Shown piece after piece: positions 35,553-46,529 of a stretch of DNA of 64,000 bases. This DNA comes from Megascapheus bottae. Lineage: Eukaryota; Chordata; Mammalia; Rodentia; Geomyidae. The stretch covers positions 19,570,777-19,634,776 of the forward strand of contig JANJXV010000020.1 in the NCBI GenBank assembly GCA_024803745.1, written 5' to 3'. The translations under genes and the position numbers were made by a program. Below the pieces are notes generated by a model. It was not told the origin of the DNA, searched no databases, and saw only the letters and a list, made by a program, of their open reading frames with translations. Position 1 is the stretch's first letter. Every line of letters begins with the position of its first letter.

Positions 35553-37219
35553 ACTAAAAACAAGAGTATGTGTCAATATTATATTCACAACTTTAAAGTA
35601 AATAACAAATTGAACAACAGTGAAGGGATGACATTAATCAGCATGCATAGTACTCACAAGTTGAAACAAAAGCCAAAACTGACTGAAAAGACAAAGGCCT
35701 TGTGGCTATAGTACAAACTTCTAATGTATTGATTTGCAAAGCTTGAACAGATTACATTCTTGCAGAATTAAAATATATCACACATAATTAAAGAAGTAAG
35801 TACAAATTAATGAGGCATTATTGGTGCAAAACAATTTCAATGAAAATATTATGTGGTTTATAGAAGATGAATAATTATGGTATGTTCTTAAGATTTCATT
35901 TACATTTAAAGACTATTTCTGTGTATACCAATGGACCAGAAAGAATGTCATTCCTTATGACCAAACATGGGATAATGAAATAAAAAACATTTGAAGTTTG
36001 GAATTCTTAGTTTACCTCTTCTGACAGTTTTAAGAAATATATTAATGTATGAACAGAAATGCTTGCTTGTGTTTTTGGTGACTAGTGTACATAACATGTG
36101 TGAATGCCCCAAAATGAAAACATGTATCACAATGATCCATGTCTGGATCACCGAGAGACATGAATGTTGGGTATTCTCATTGTCTTTTCTGAAAGCTTAT
36201 AGGATGTTTACGTTTTATAATAAACTTTAATAAAATTTTACAATTTTGCACTTAGAGTGAATTTATTTCCAGTGTAGAGCCACATGTTCCAGAATACTTT
36301 GATCATTATAAGATCAACAAGTAGAGATTCTATTTTGAGCTACAAAATATAATAAAACCTTCATATCAGAGCTAATAATGATGTCTCAATGCTAGAAGTA
36401 AAAAGTATTATAGTATAAATAATCCTTTAGAGTGTATTCACTACAGAATAGAACATTAATTCACTTATAGATAAATAGATTGCCTAATATATTCAATTCC
36501 CTTAAATATAAGGTATAGACAATAAAAAATTAATGATATCTCGCATTCCTATTGTTACTATTCCTATTTGTTACTATTAAATGAAATACCATTCCATCAT
36601 ATTTGTTAAATAAATTTGATCATCAAATGTGACATTATTGAATTAAAAAGAGTAAGTCAATTAAGTTACTCCATTAGTGAACTTGAAGTTTTAAAGTCAG
36701 GATATATTATTGCATATTAAACACACACATACATCTATTGTCATGTATGTTTATGTGTGTATGTTTACAGCAAAGAGACATATTTATCTGTCTAATAGAG
36801 GATGGAGATCTATTCCAAATCAAATCTGTGCTTTCCTTTTGACTTTTTCCCACAGGTAGAACGATTGTGAAAAACATCAATGTATACAAATCCATTTTTA
36901 CATACAATGTAAGCGTGTGAGCTTTCATGTATAACATTTCTCTCTACTGCTTGAATTCAGGACAAGAGATAGCTCTTGGTATCTTATCTGTCTTGCTTGC
37001 TTTCTCAAAAGTTCTGTTCCATAGTTTCACTGTAAAAACTTGTAGTAGACGCACAGTGAAATTTGAATATATCTTTGACTAAAGAGTTAAAACAGAGATG
37101 AAGCTACAGTATTGCAGACATAAACTTATTTAAATGTTAACTGAATAACCATAATCAGAACATGGAAGATCTCACTTCTCTTTCGGCAGATAGTCAAAAG
37201 AAAAACTATATATGTATAG

Positions 37220-37220
<1 letters not shown>
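35553..37220. other. Spacer, no gene seen
   Basis: AT-rich unique sequence. Small frames at 35948-36230 overlap on both strands and carry no motif. Confidence 0.5.

Positions 37221-37268
<48 letters not shown>
37221..37268. repeat. (TG)n microsatellite
   Basis: About 22 TG units with one TA near the start. Confidence 0.97.
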
Positions 37269-37269
<1 letters not shown>

Positions 37270-37858
37270 CTTCATCTTAAAGCTTTCCTATAACACTAAA
37301 ATGGACAATTTAATAAAATAAGTATATTAAAATGAACTCTGTGGGACTGTGTTATGGAGTTAATTAAAGGTTAATATACTTCAAAAGCACCAATTGTCCA
37401 GGTAATTCTCCCCTTACATTAATACTCTTTAATTAGTTTGTTGTGAAGATGGTTTTGCTGTAAGTCATCTATGTCTCTTAAATAAGAAAACATTTCTAAT
37501 TACAGTTCTTATTTAATTAGTAATATAAAGGAGGCATCATTAATTTTGTTAAGAATGATTTCTAAGCTTCTTAATTTGGTATTTTCAAAGGAATATTTGC
37601 TTTCTCTTTTCTCCATAACATTTTCTCTTGAGTGATGGTTTAACAATAGAAGGGAATCAACATTTACTTTGTGAACTTCAGTTACATATGCATATAAAAT
37701 TGTAGACTTTTTAAGCAAAAGCAGATGCTATCAGTAGAAAATAAATGTGAAATGAATGTGAATGTTACAATGAAATTAGTATGAAAATTTTGACTCAGCT
37801 GATGAAGAATTCACTGTCTTTCTAAATAATTCTAAATGATGAATTTAAGCTTTATCTT

Positions 37859-38076
37859 TTTCTTGTATTTTATTGTCGGGTTAATGTATAGTGGGATTAC
37901 AGTTACATATGTTAGATAGTGGGTACATTACTTCTCGAACATTGATACCCCTCTTCATATTTTTGTCTCCATTTTCCTCCCCCAATATCTCCCTACATAT
38001 CTTATTTTCCCCTTCCCTTCTGTATTTCAAAGGATCCCATAAATGTATATACAATATTACAAGTGAAAAGTCAGAT
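37859..38076 (-). mobile_element. Short L1-type 3' end, inverted, with perfect 16-bp TSD
   Basis: In reverse complement it carries GGGGTATCAATG..GTAATGTACCC and a 3' end like the L1 3' UTRs here, but more diverged, so probably a related or older subfamily. The direct repeat ATTTAAGCTTTATCTT occurs at 37843-37858 and 38077-38092 (16/16), fixing the insertion limits. Confidence 0.8.
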
Positions 38077-38217
38077 ATTTAAGCTTTATCTTGAAAATAC
38101 TAAATATATAGAACCCTAGAAAATGTTATTTTTAATAGAAAGGAATAGGAAGTAGATTTTACAGCATTCATAATGTTTGTTTATATGTTACTGGTTTTTA
38201 ACCTTAATGACATAGTT

Positions 38218-38425
38218 TTTTTTTTTTTTTTTTTTTTTTTTTTGCCAGTCCTGGGCTTGAGCTCAGGGCCTGAGCACTGTCCTTGGACTTTCTCAAGGCT
38301 AGAGCTCTACCACTTGAGCCTCAGCACCACTTCCGGCTTTTTTCTATGTATGTGGTACCGAGGAATCGAACCCGGGTCTTCATGCATCTAGGCAAGCACT
38401 AACCACTAGGCCAAACTCCCGGCCC
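38218..38425 (-). mobile_element. Type B SINE, inverted, young-looking, with TSD
   Basis: A T-run of about 24 (the poly(A) tail, 38218-38242) and then an almost clean dimer. Inverted B box GGAATCGAACC is at 38362-38372 and inverted A box CCACTAGGCCA at 38403-38413; the end is CTCCCGGCCC. Direct repeat AATGACATAGTT at 38206-38217 and 38426-38437. Uniform tail, intact pol III boxes and a perfect TSD all suggest recent insertion. Confidence 0.95.
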
Positions 38426-38494
38426 AATGACATAGTTATTAAAGTCATATTTTCTCATACATTTTTCAAAGAAGTCCTATATTATGCTCTTCTA

Positions 38495-38880
38495 GATGCT
38501 ATGACAAAATAGCAGCAACTGGCATGTATATTGCAAAACTATCCAGTTATAAACTGGCTCATGGCTCTGAAGTCTAGAAAACTCTGGTTTTGTGGCTGAT
38601 TCTGTTCTTTAGGATGGTCCTCTTTTTTTCTGACTATGTGAGAAGGAATTCTTGCTGTATTTTCACATGGCAAAGACAGGAAGTTCTGTTGTTTCTTGCT
38701 CTTCATAGGAGGCTTCTAATTTCATGAGGGAGGGAGCTACATACAGCCTCATGACTTCCTGCAAGCCCATTCACACCTCACCCAAGCCCTTGCTTCTTAA
38801 TACTGTCACTTTAGGATTAAAGTTTCAACATTGTAAATTTTGGAGGGGAATTAACAACCAGACCACAATACATTCTAATT
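38495..38880 (-). mobile_element. Probable MaLR-type (MLT1-like) LTR, inverted
   Basis: On the plus strand: GCTATGACAAAATAGCAGCA, CTCATGGCTCTGAAGTCTAG, TTTTCACATGGCAAAGACAG, TTCATGAGGGAGGGAGCT, TAATACTGTCACTTTAGGAT, and TTTCAACATTGTAAATTTTG followed by GAGGGGAA. That order matches my memory of MLT1-class MaLR LTRs in reverse orientation (…CTGTGAGAAATAAATT…CATGTGAGGACACAG… on the sense strand). It is a very old, non-coding retroviral-like LTR with no internal region visible. Family name needs a repeat-library match. Confidence 0.55.
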
Positions 38881-39239
38881 TAAATTATATTTCATTTTTC
38901 AGCTATAAAGAGCAAGAAAAGATCCATTGTTCTCTGGGTTCTGATAAAGTGGTTTGGATTTTAGATATGTAAGAAAAAAAGTAGCTTTCACTGGCCTCTG
39001 TAACAATTTGTTTCTAGCTTAACTATGACTGCCCAGGTGAATGTCTGTTGAGGACTGCTGCAACTTGTCTTGTCCTTTCTGAAATCTTTTATACAGTTGT
39101 TTTCTTAATTTAACACAATGACACAGGGACATCACAGCCAGGCTGGACTGATCTGGTTATTAAGTACCTACTTTAAAAATAACCAGTGGGGTTGGTGGTG
39201 TATGGCTACTATGGTAGAGTATCTGGCTAGAAAGCTCAG

Positions 39240-39558
<319 letters not shown>

Positions 39559-39799
39559 ATTAAAGGCATGATCTTTCTGTCTTGATATTAGTTATAAATC
39601 TTTTCTCCTTTTTCATTACACCCTCAAGGTATACATTCCTTGGGGAAAAACACTTTATGATATTATCTTATTCTGAGAGTTTGGATAAAAGGTAGTAAAA
39701 ATTGGCCTCATTTACCAAATAAAGTTGATTGTAATCAAATTAATGGTTTAAATATGCTGATGTTATCTTATGGATTAGTCAAGCTTTGAAACACTAGGG

Positions 39800-40110
39800 G
39801 AAAAATTCCCGCCAATAAGTGAAAGTAAATTATTCATTGTCACTGGGGCATGCCGGGCATTGCATTTCTGTCGTAACCTCGGGCTACATGGTTGTGTCAA
39901 TAACATAACTGCAGTGCTAATCATGATGCAAGAGCTGAGCTTGAGTGTCTCATGAAGTTCTTAGGTAGAACTCCAATTAATCTTGCTGTGGTTTAAAGGC
40001 TTTGTTCATTATTTTACCTGAATGCATTATGTCTTTGAATGAATGGCTTTAAAACAGGCAGTTTAAGGCTCAGTAGTTTAATTTGCATGTTAAACTTGTT
40101 GAATATAGAA
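39800..40110. promoter_or_regulatory. Possible conserved noncoding element
   Basis: Repeat-free, with GCATGCCGGGCATTGCATTT, TCCAATTAATCTTGC and an octamer ATTTGCAT (about 40081), plus two CpGs nearby in CpG-poor surroundings. Suggestive only. Confidence 0.22.
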
Positions 40111-41996
40111 GGAAAAAGATCTTGAAAATGAGCAAAATCTCTCAACCACTATCCTATGTTTTCACAAGTCTGTAGTAACTAAGAGCTAGCCATCTCCAGC
40201 AAAGGAATGAAAGGATGTTGCAGACAGTACTTTATTGTGCATTTCTATCAAAGGCAGGAAACTGGAGAGGTTGACGTGCGTCTTAATTCCTCTATGACTT
40301 GTCCTGCTGCTGAGTTCTCAACAGCCTGTTCATTAGGATGTGGCAGATAAATAGGTATGGGCGGGCCCTGTGGGAGACAAATTTCCATTGATTGAATTGG
40401 CAAGGACAGATGCTTTAGTAACTATCCCACATGCTTTTGCAATCCTATTAGCTATAGAAATATGGGTCAATAGAAAGTGATGGGGATAGTCCAGGCATGG
40501 CTGGCTTCAGGGGTCTGCAATCTGTATAGCTATGCAGGGTTCTGTGCTTAGAAGACCATGTCTTTGAATAGGGAATTTTGAATAGGAAACCCTCTTGTTT
40601 TTTTTTTTTTATTCTGCATGAGACTCTACAAATTTTGCAGCTTACATTGGTCCCCTAAAAGATATCATAACTTAAATACAGGAAGAAAATTCTCCTTTTG
40701 CTTCATGTGTATAAATAAAAAGACACTAGGCCATATTTGTGTAACAACACGGAGTTCAAAGAAAAGGTTGAATGAGAAGGAAAGCCAGGTTTAGAATACA
40801 TTGACAGGATACAATTTAATTAAACACTCATTTTCATATTGAACTGAATACTTTTCTGCTGTGTTGTACAATATGATAGTATATAAATGTCCTCTGAAAT
40901 AAGTAATTTGGGAGTTTGTTTAGATGTATACCTTGCAGCCTTCAAGCAATTTGGAAAGCTTTCTAACATAGTACTTTTTTTTTTAACATGCCAATAAGAG
41001 TGCATGTTATATCCTGCATCTTCTATATGTTTACAATCTCTAGATATCATTCTCTTCAGCAGTGGGAGGTAAAAGAAAAATATAAGTGGCATACATAGAA
41101 AAATAGAACCTTGGGTAATTCATTTTTTGGTGATACATCTGTTTTTAAATTAGTCTTCCTTTTCTTGATGGCTTAGGAAGGTAGAGAAGCAGTCATTTTA
41201 GACAAGACCTCATCTGTCAACTAGCTGCCAAAATAAATGGCACTCACCAAACAAAATAAGTGGCTCCCCAGGGCCATATATTTCTGAATCAAATTATGCA
41301 ATAGCATTTCCTTTCTCAGTTCTCAGACCACTACTGTAACTTGTAGCGTGCCTAAATAGGTAGGTGACATTTAACAGCAATATTCACCTCCAGACAAACA
41401 CAGTGAGACAGTGGTCTCATGGGACAGGGCCCTAAAGTTATCATCACTTTCAGTTTCATAGATTCAAAGGCTCATTTGTTGTGAAACAGAAAAGCATGTG
41501 ATTCATAGTTGAATTCACATCAGGTTGGCAGAGTAAAAGGCAACTTTTGGCCTAGTTGATGCTTGGATTCAGTTCTCTGAATGTTTATTTCAAGCCAAAT
41601 GCCTAAGCAGACAGAGATCTGTGCATGTAGCCATGTATTGTGACAACAACTACATCATTAGACAAACCAGTCTGGTCACAGACTATGAGTTAGCCTCCAT
41701 AGTTCAAGCCAGATTCCTTCTGTGTGTTCCAATTTAAATCAATTCAATATGCTCTCTGGTTGGGAATCATATGAAATAGAAACAAAGTTAGAAAAAAAAT
41801 GCTACCTTTACTTGTTATTTCTGAATATTGTTGGAATAGCAGGGTATTGTTAAACTTCATATTTTTATTAGGATGATAAAATAATTTGAAATTTAAGGTC
41901 CAGTTGTTCAACTTGACTCAGAATTCTCAGAGTGAGGTCTTGAAATTTCTTTAAAGTTGTCATATCAGAAAACTTTCCAGAGCTACAGAAGTTATT
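40111..41996. other. Spacer, no gene seen
   Basis: Unique sequence with some GC-richer patches (for example GGGCGGGCCCTGTGGG at 40360-40375). No gene or named repeat supported. Confidence 0.5.
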
Positions 41997-42341
41997 ATGG
42001 CAGCTCAGAAATTTTTGGAGAAAGATTGCCTTCCAAATTGTCAACGGACTTCTGATATGCAAGAGTACTACAGATTAAAGGCCTTCAGTGTGCACATATT
42101 AAATCATTTTGATTGTTTAAAGTCCTTAGTTAAAAGAATACAGGATGAAAAATTAAATTTATTACCTTTGACTGATAGAGCAATAAACCTGCCAATTCAG
42201 AAAATTTTACCAAGTATTCCTCTATGTACAATTATGTGTGTAACTAAGGGTACTTGCAATGAGAGTGTCAGAAACACAATGACAAGAGGAAGTGAGTGCC
42301 AAAACAGCAAAGGGGAAAGCAAGGTTGAACGTGTCATTTGA
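41997..42341 (+). other. Unidentified 114-codon ORF, possibly a decayed coding remnant
   Basis: An ATG-initiated frame of 114 codons in non-repeat sequence. The product is mixed and soluble-looking (begins MAAQKFLEKDCLPNCQ, later FDCLKSLVKRIQDEKLNLLP), with no signal peptide, membrane span or motif I recognise. The same frame extends upstream past one TAA (about 41952) for about 25 more codons (KFKVQLFNLTQNSQSEVLKF), which reads like protein rather than noise. That would fit a processed pseudogene or lost exon with one nonsense change. No splice sites, promoter or convincing poly(A) tail were seen, so it could equally be a chance frame. Confidence 0.3.
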
Positions 42342-42410
42342 GGGAGCTCTTAAATCCTTCACCAGCCCCACTGTAGAGGGAGATCCAAAAAGATTTAAAA
42401 CAAAGGTTCT

Positions 42411-42559
42411 AACTGAGCACTGGTGGTTCTCACTTCTAACCTTACCTAATCCGGAGGCTGAAATCTGAGGACTCAGATTTGAAACCAGCTTACCAGCAAA
42501 ATACCAGAAGTAGTGGTATGGATGTGGAATACTGAACAAGAGTGCAAGATCCTTAGTTC
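42411..42559 (+). mobile_element. Type A SINE, split by the L1 (left part)
   Basis: GAGCACTGGTGGTTCTCACT begins the B1-like head, and GAGGCTGAAATCTGAGGA follows. The ID-like half is interrupted where GTGCAAGATCCTTAGTTC would continue into the CCTGAGTTCAAGCCCC-type 3' end. The remainder lies beyond the L1 from 44835 (CAAACCTCATGCACAAAC). Confidence 0.75.
42546..42559 (+). repeat. Target-site duplication, left copy, of the twin-primed L1
   Basis: AAGATCCTTAGTTC is directly repeated at 44821-44834, immediately after the L1 A-rich tail. The match is 14/14. Removing the L1 and one copy restores the second half of a type A SINE. Confidence 0.9.
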
Positions 42560-43558
42560 TCTGATTTGTTGTGATTCTTGGTCCTTATTAAGAAAGTTTC
42601 GACCTGTGCCAAGGAGGCCTAGTGTATCTCCTATTCCTTCCTGTAAAGTTTTCAGTGTGTCAGCTTTTACCTCCAGGTCTTTGATCCATTTGGAGTTAAT
42701 TCTAGTGCAAGGTGACAAAGAAGGATCCAGCTTTAGTTTTCTGCAGATGCTTAACCAGTTCTGCCAGCACAACTTGTTGAAGAGGCTGTCTTTCTTCCAT
42801 TCTATTTTTTTGGCTCCCTTGTCAAAGATTAGGTGGCCATAGGTCTGTGGTTTAATATCTGGGTCCTCAGTTCTATTCCATTGGTCTTCAGGCCTGTTCT
42901 TGTGCCAGTAGCAAACTGTTTTGAGAATTATAGCTCTGTAATAGAGTCTAAAGTTTGGAATTGAAATTCCTCCAGCGCTGTTCTTTCTGTTAAGAAGTGT
43001 TTTTGCTATATGGGTTCTTTTATTATTCCATATGAAATTTTGAATTGCCTCTTCTATTTCTTTAAAGAATGACATTGGGATATTGATGGGTATTGCGTTG
43101 AATTTGTAGATAGCCCTTGGCAAGATTGTCATTTTCACAATGTTGATTCTTCCAATCCAGGAGCATGGGAGGTTTTTCCATTTCCTTAGTTCTGCTTTAA
43201 TTTCCTTTTTTAGGGTTTTAAAGTTTTCATCAAAAAGGTCCTTTACATTCTTAGTTAAGCTAATTCGTAGGTACTTTATTTTCTTTGAGGCTATTGTGAA
43301 AGGAGTTTCTTTCCTGATTATTGCCTCGTTCCTCTCACTGTTGGCGTAAAGGAAGGCAGTTGATTTTTGAGGGTTGATTTTATAGCCTGCTACTCTTCCA
43401 AAGTTTTGAATCAGCTCAAGGAGCTTGGGAATAGAGTCTATAGGATTCTTTAAATACAGAATCATGTCATCTGCAAAGAGGGATAGTTTTATTTCCTCTT
43501 TCCCTACTTGGATCCCCTTTATGCTTGCTTCTTGCCTTATTGCACTGGCTAGGACCAA
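42560..43558 (-). pseudogene. L1 ORF2 fragment, reverse transcriptase to pre-C-terminal region (inverted arm)
   Basis: About 333 L1-derived codons are open on the minus strand. The reverse-transcriptase catalytic box FADD is at 43466-43477 (residues 28-31 of the open frame), followed by the L1-typical stretches [21 protein letters not shown] and [14 protein letters not shown]. The frame continues to [10 protein letters not shown] near the left edge, then leaves L1 and reads about 29 codons of flanking SINE before stopping at 42473. No intact start exists: the upstream endonuclease and most of the RT domain are missing. Identification rests on recalled L1 ORF2 proteins and is very secure. Function is excluded by truncation and inversion. 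Confidence 0.93.
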
Positions 43559-44403
43559 GAATCACATCAAATCAGAGAAAGACTGGATAAGTGGGACTGT
43601 ATTAAACTGCGGAGCTTTTGTATGGCAAAGGACATAGCTAGTAAATTAATTAGGAAGCCTACAGAGTGGGAGAAGATCTTCACCAACCAAACAACGGACA
43701 AAGGCCTCATATCTAAAATATATCAACAACTCAAAAAATTGAATCACTCCAGAACTAATCTCCAAAGTAACAACCATCCCATTAAAAAATGGGCCAAAGA
43801 CTTAAAGAGAGTCTTCTCTGAAGAAGAAACAAAAATGGCCTATAGACACATGAAGAAATGCTAAACATCTCTGGTCATAAAAGAAATGCAAATCAAAACA
43901 ACTCTAAGATTCCACCTCACTCCAGTTAGAATGGCCAGGATCAGGAAAATGAATAATAACAGATGCTGGAGGGGATGTGGCCAGGAGGGATCACTACTAC
44001 ACTGTTTGTGGGAGTGCGAACTCGTTCAACCACTATGGAAAGCAGTATGGCAGTTCCTCAAAAGGCTAAACATAGAACTCCCCTATGACCCAGCAATTCC
44101 ACTACTTGGCATTTACCCAACCATCCAGAAACAAGGGCATACTAAATCCACTAGCACAACAATGTTCATTGCAGCACTATTCACCATAGCAAAAATATGG
44201 AACCAATCTAGATGTCCCTCAGTTGATGAGTGGATCAACAAGCTGTGGTATTTGTACACAATGGAATTCTATGCTGCTGTCAGAAAGAATGACATTGCCC
44301 TATTTGTTAAGAAATGGAAAGACTTAGAAAAAATCATATTAAGTGAAGTAAGCCAGACTCAAAGGAACTTAGGCTCAATGGTTTCCCTCATTCGTCATAA
44401 TTA
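43551..44403 (+). pseudogene. L1 ORF2 C-terminal segment with a premature stop
   Basis: Directly oriented arm of the same L1. It reads through LIRKPTEWEKIFTNQTTDKG to the MKKC block, then meets an in-frame TAA at 43862-43864; the second copy in this window has TCG there. The frame resumes and runs to 44401-44403. The C-terminal cysteine/histidine cluster C-x3-C-x7-H-x4-C is intact (residues 27, 31, 39 and 44 counting from the ATG at 43886), followed by DPAIPLLGIYP and STTMFIAALFTIAKIWNQ, both strong L1 signatures. The nonsense change and the missing 5' part make this a pseudogene. Confidence 0.93.
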
Positions 44404-44820
44404 GTAGAAACCTTGGGCTCTACTAGCAGAGATTTACAATAGAGCAAAATCTTGGTACATAAGGACATATAGTATGAAGCTAATTGAAAGGACCTCCAGG
44501 ATATTGAAACAAAAGCCATATAACAAATGATTGTTGTCCTTAATGCACTATGTTGTCTCTCATTTCCTTTGCTGTCCCTTGGTTATCTCATATTGTTACA
44601 GCATCTCACTTTGTTATCTGATATATTGAATTTATTTGTATTTGGTTATTTGAAATTTGATAGGGAAGGGGGGAAAACCAAGACGGGTGAGGGGGGTGGG
44701 GGGGAGGGTAATGGGTACCAAGACATGTGAAAGGGTATCAACGTATGTGAATTAATGCACCTTCTATCTGGCAAATATCATGTAACCCTTTTACTAATTA
44801 CAATAAAAAAATACAAAAAA
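44404..44820 (+). mobile_element. L1 3' UTR and poly(A) tail
   Basis: The 3' UTR of this L1 subfamily follows the ORF2 stop. It includes a G-rich run (about 44688-44709) and ends in TTACTAATTACAATAAAAAA. The same 3' UTR recurs at 29681-30160 and 2699-2890 on the plus strand and, inverted, at 22720-22968 and from about 56520, which defines the subfamily within this window. Confidence 0.9.
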
Positions 44821-44834
44821 AAGATCCTTAGTTC
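44821..44834 (+). repeat. Target-site duplication, right copy, of the twin-primed L1
   Basis: Exact repeat of 42546-42559. The first two A residues cannot be distinguished from the L1 tail. Confidence 0.9.
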
Positions 44835-44935
44835 AAACCTCATGCACAAACAAAGCAATAAAAAGAGTTAAGACTGGCTCAAGTGCTAGGATCTGAGTTC
44901 AAAACTCAGTACTACCCCTCCTGCAAATGAAGAAC
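44835..44935 (+). mobile_element. SINE remainder plus a further ID-like fragment
   Basis: The first bases (CAAACCTCATGC) are the 3' end of the SINE split by the L1. From about 44870, GACTGGCTCAAGTGCTAGGATCTGAGTTC looks like another short ID-like 3' piece, degraded. Confidence 0.5.
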
Positions 44936-45004
44936 TATTGTGTTGCATCTCTCCACATTGAATGTAATTTTCATTCTTTTATATTTATATAACCTTAGTA
45001 CAAG

Positions 45005-45090
45005 ATGTGTTAAGTTCAAACTGGCTTCAAACAGATCCTTATAATCTCTACCTCTTGAGCATGAGATTACAGGTGTGGGCTACTGAGCCA
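45005..45090 (-). mobile_element. SINE head remnant, inverted
   Basis: GGCTTCAAACAGATCC and GAGATTACAGGTGTGGGCTA resemble an inverted B1-like head. Short and degraded. Confidence 0.45.
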
Positions 45091-46019
45091 TTCATGTTCT
45101 ATAACTTTTTAATTTAAAATTACAACCTCAATAACAATTTCTTTAAAACAAAGAGCAACTATATACCATGTGATTGCTGCATGAATGTTATGAAGTTTCA
45201 GTTCTAAGATGTTACTCACTGGATTCTTTCTCTCCATTGCAATGCATCCATGAATATTTTGCATAAGCTTCATCATTAAGAACAAGGATGCTTACCTTAT
45301 ATTTGAAAAGTCCTTCCAACCATGATCCTCTCATTATTCACTTTGTAAAGCTAGGTAGAATAATTCCCTTATAAGTCATATACTTACAGAATAGTAGAAA
45401 ATATAGATGATTAAAGAGAAAACACTGATATTTATTTCAAGTTTTATAACTAATCAGTCCAGGAGGTTTCTTCAATATGTAACAATCTATGAGTTTATTG
45501 CTTTTGATTTGTTGTCCTCTGCAGATGGAGTCCGATTTATGTAAACATTTCTGTCAATACGTAAAAATCTGAATTTACACCTCAGAGCATTACATGGGTT
45601 AGTCTGAAGAATCATTCTACCCTGAAATTTGTGCTAGACGTGATGTTCTGTGTGGGTACAGACTTAGTGGTACCGTGGCTGCTGCGCCACCACCATCCAC
45701 ATTATATCATTCTGTGATTTTCCTTCATGTTGGAGACTGATGAAAGCGACTCGTGGTGTCAGCTAAGTGGAGCCATCAATGCTTGCCTCAAATTTAATAG
45801 TGAAAATGCCTGATGAAGTCTCAGCATGAGTACGTGAAGAGTAAAACTCAGTATTATAGACTAGACGTCATACTGTTAACTTGGATAGAGTTCTCTAAAT
45901 ATTGTGCTTTTAGGATAGCAGGACCTTGTCAGTTCTTAATCTACCAAACTCATTTCTGCATGTCAAGTATTATTTGTTTTCTGAAATAGACATTCGTTCT
46001 TACATTGAAATTTCTCTCT

Positions 46020-46106
46020 ATATAGAATATATATATTTGTGTTTAATAATGCATATATACATACATACAAATACACATATATGCATGTATATGTATATGT
46101 GTACAC

Positions 46107-46142
<36 letters not shown>
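46020..46142. repeat. ATAT-rich then (CA)n
   Basis: ATATAC/ATGTAT units to 46102, followed by (CA)n with one GC interruption to 46142. Not attached to a recognisable SINE. Confidence 0.93.
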
Positions 46143-46144
<2 letters not shown>

Positions 46145-46529
46145 AAGGAATTAAACTCTCAAAGACTTATTTTTCTCATCCATATGAAAGGTTCACTGAT
46201 GGATAGTGAGGGATCTGCTTCCATTGTCATTGTCCTATTCTGTTACCTAGATGAATGGAGAAACCACTGTGTAAATCATCATCCTTTGTGGCTGAAGTAC
46301 GTGGGAAAATTCACATTCTTCTGGTTCACACAGCTCATATTCACAATGTTGGCAGGTTTTTCATCAATCCGTGTCAAATGTCCATGTTTCTGTTTGTTTA
46401 GGGGAAATGTAGTTTTACTCTATGTCTAAAAAACAGAGAAGAAATGTTTCTGACTAATCTTTTCCTATATGAGTGGTAAGACCATGCTGGCCTCATCACT
46501 GGCACTGTAGGACTGTCCCACTCTTTCTA

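Larger units (their letters stand above)
42560..44820 (+). mobile_element. LINE-1 insertion with inverted 5' part (twin-primed), bounded by TSD
   Basis: A 5'-truncated L1 whose 3' part (from about 43551: end of ORF2, 3' UTR, poly(A)) reads on the plus strand, while its upstream part (42560 to about 43555, reverse transcriptase region of ORF2) reads on the minus strand. The whole is flanked by a direct repeat AAGATCCTTAGTTC (42546-42559 and 44821-44834). The 3' end carries AATAAA and an A-rich tail. The structure is what twin priming during target-primed reverse transcription leaves. Long open frames in both arms argue for a fairly recent insertion. It sits inside a type A SINE. It is truncated and rearranged, so it cannot encode a complete ORF2 protein. 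Confidence 0.92.

Noticed and set aside
45926..46429. 167-codon plus-strand frame
   Set aside because: Runs through an ATAT and CA repeat (YIYIHTN.. THTHTH). The remaining part has no motif.
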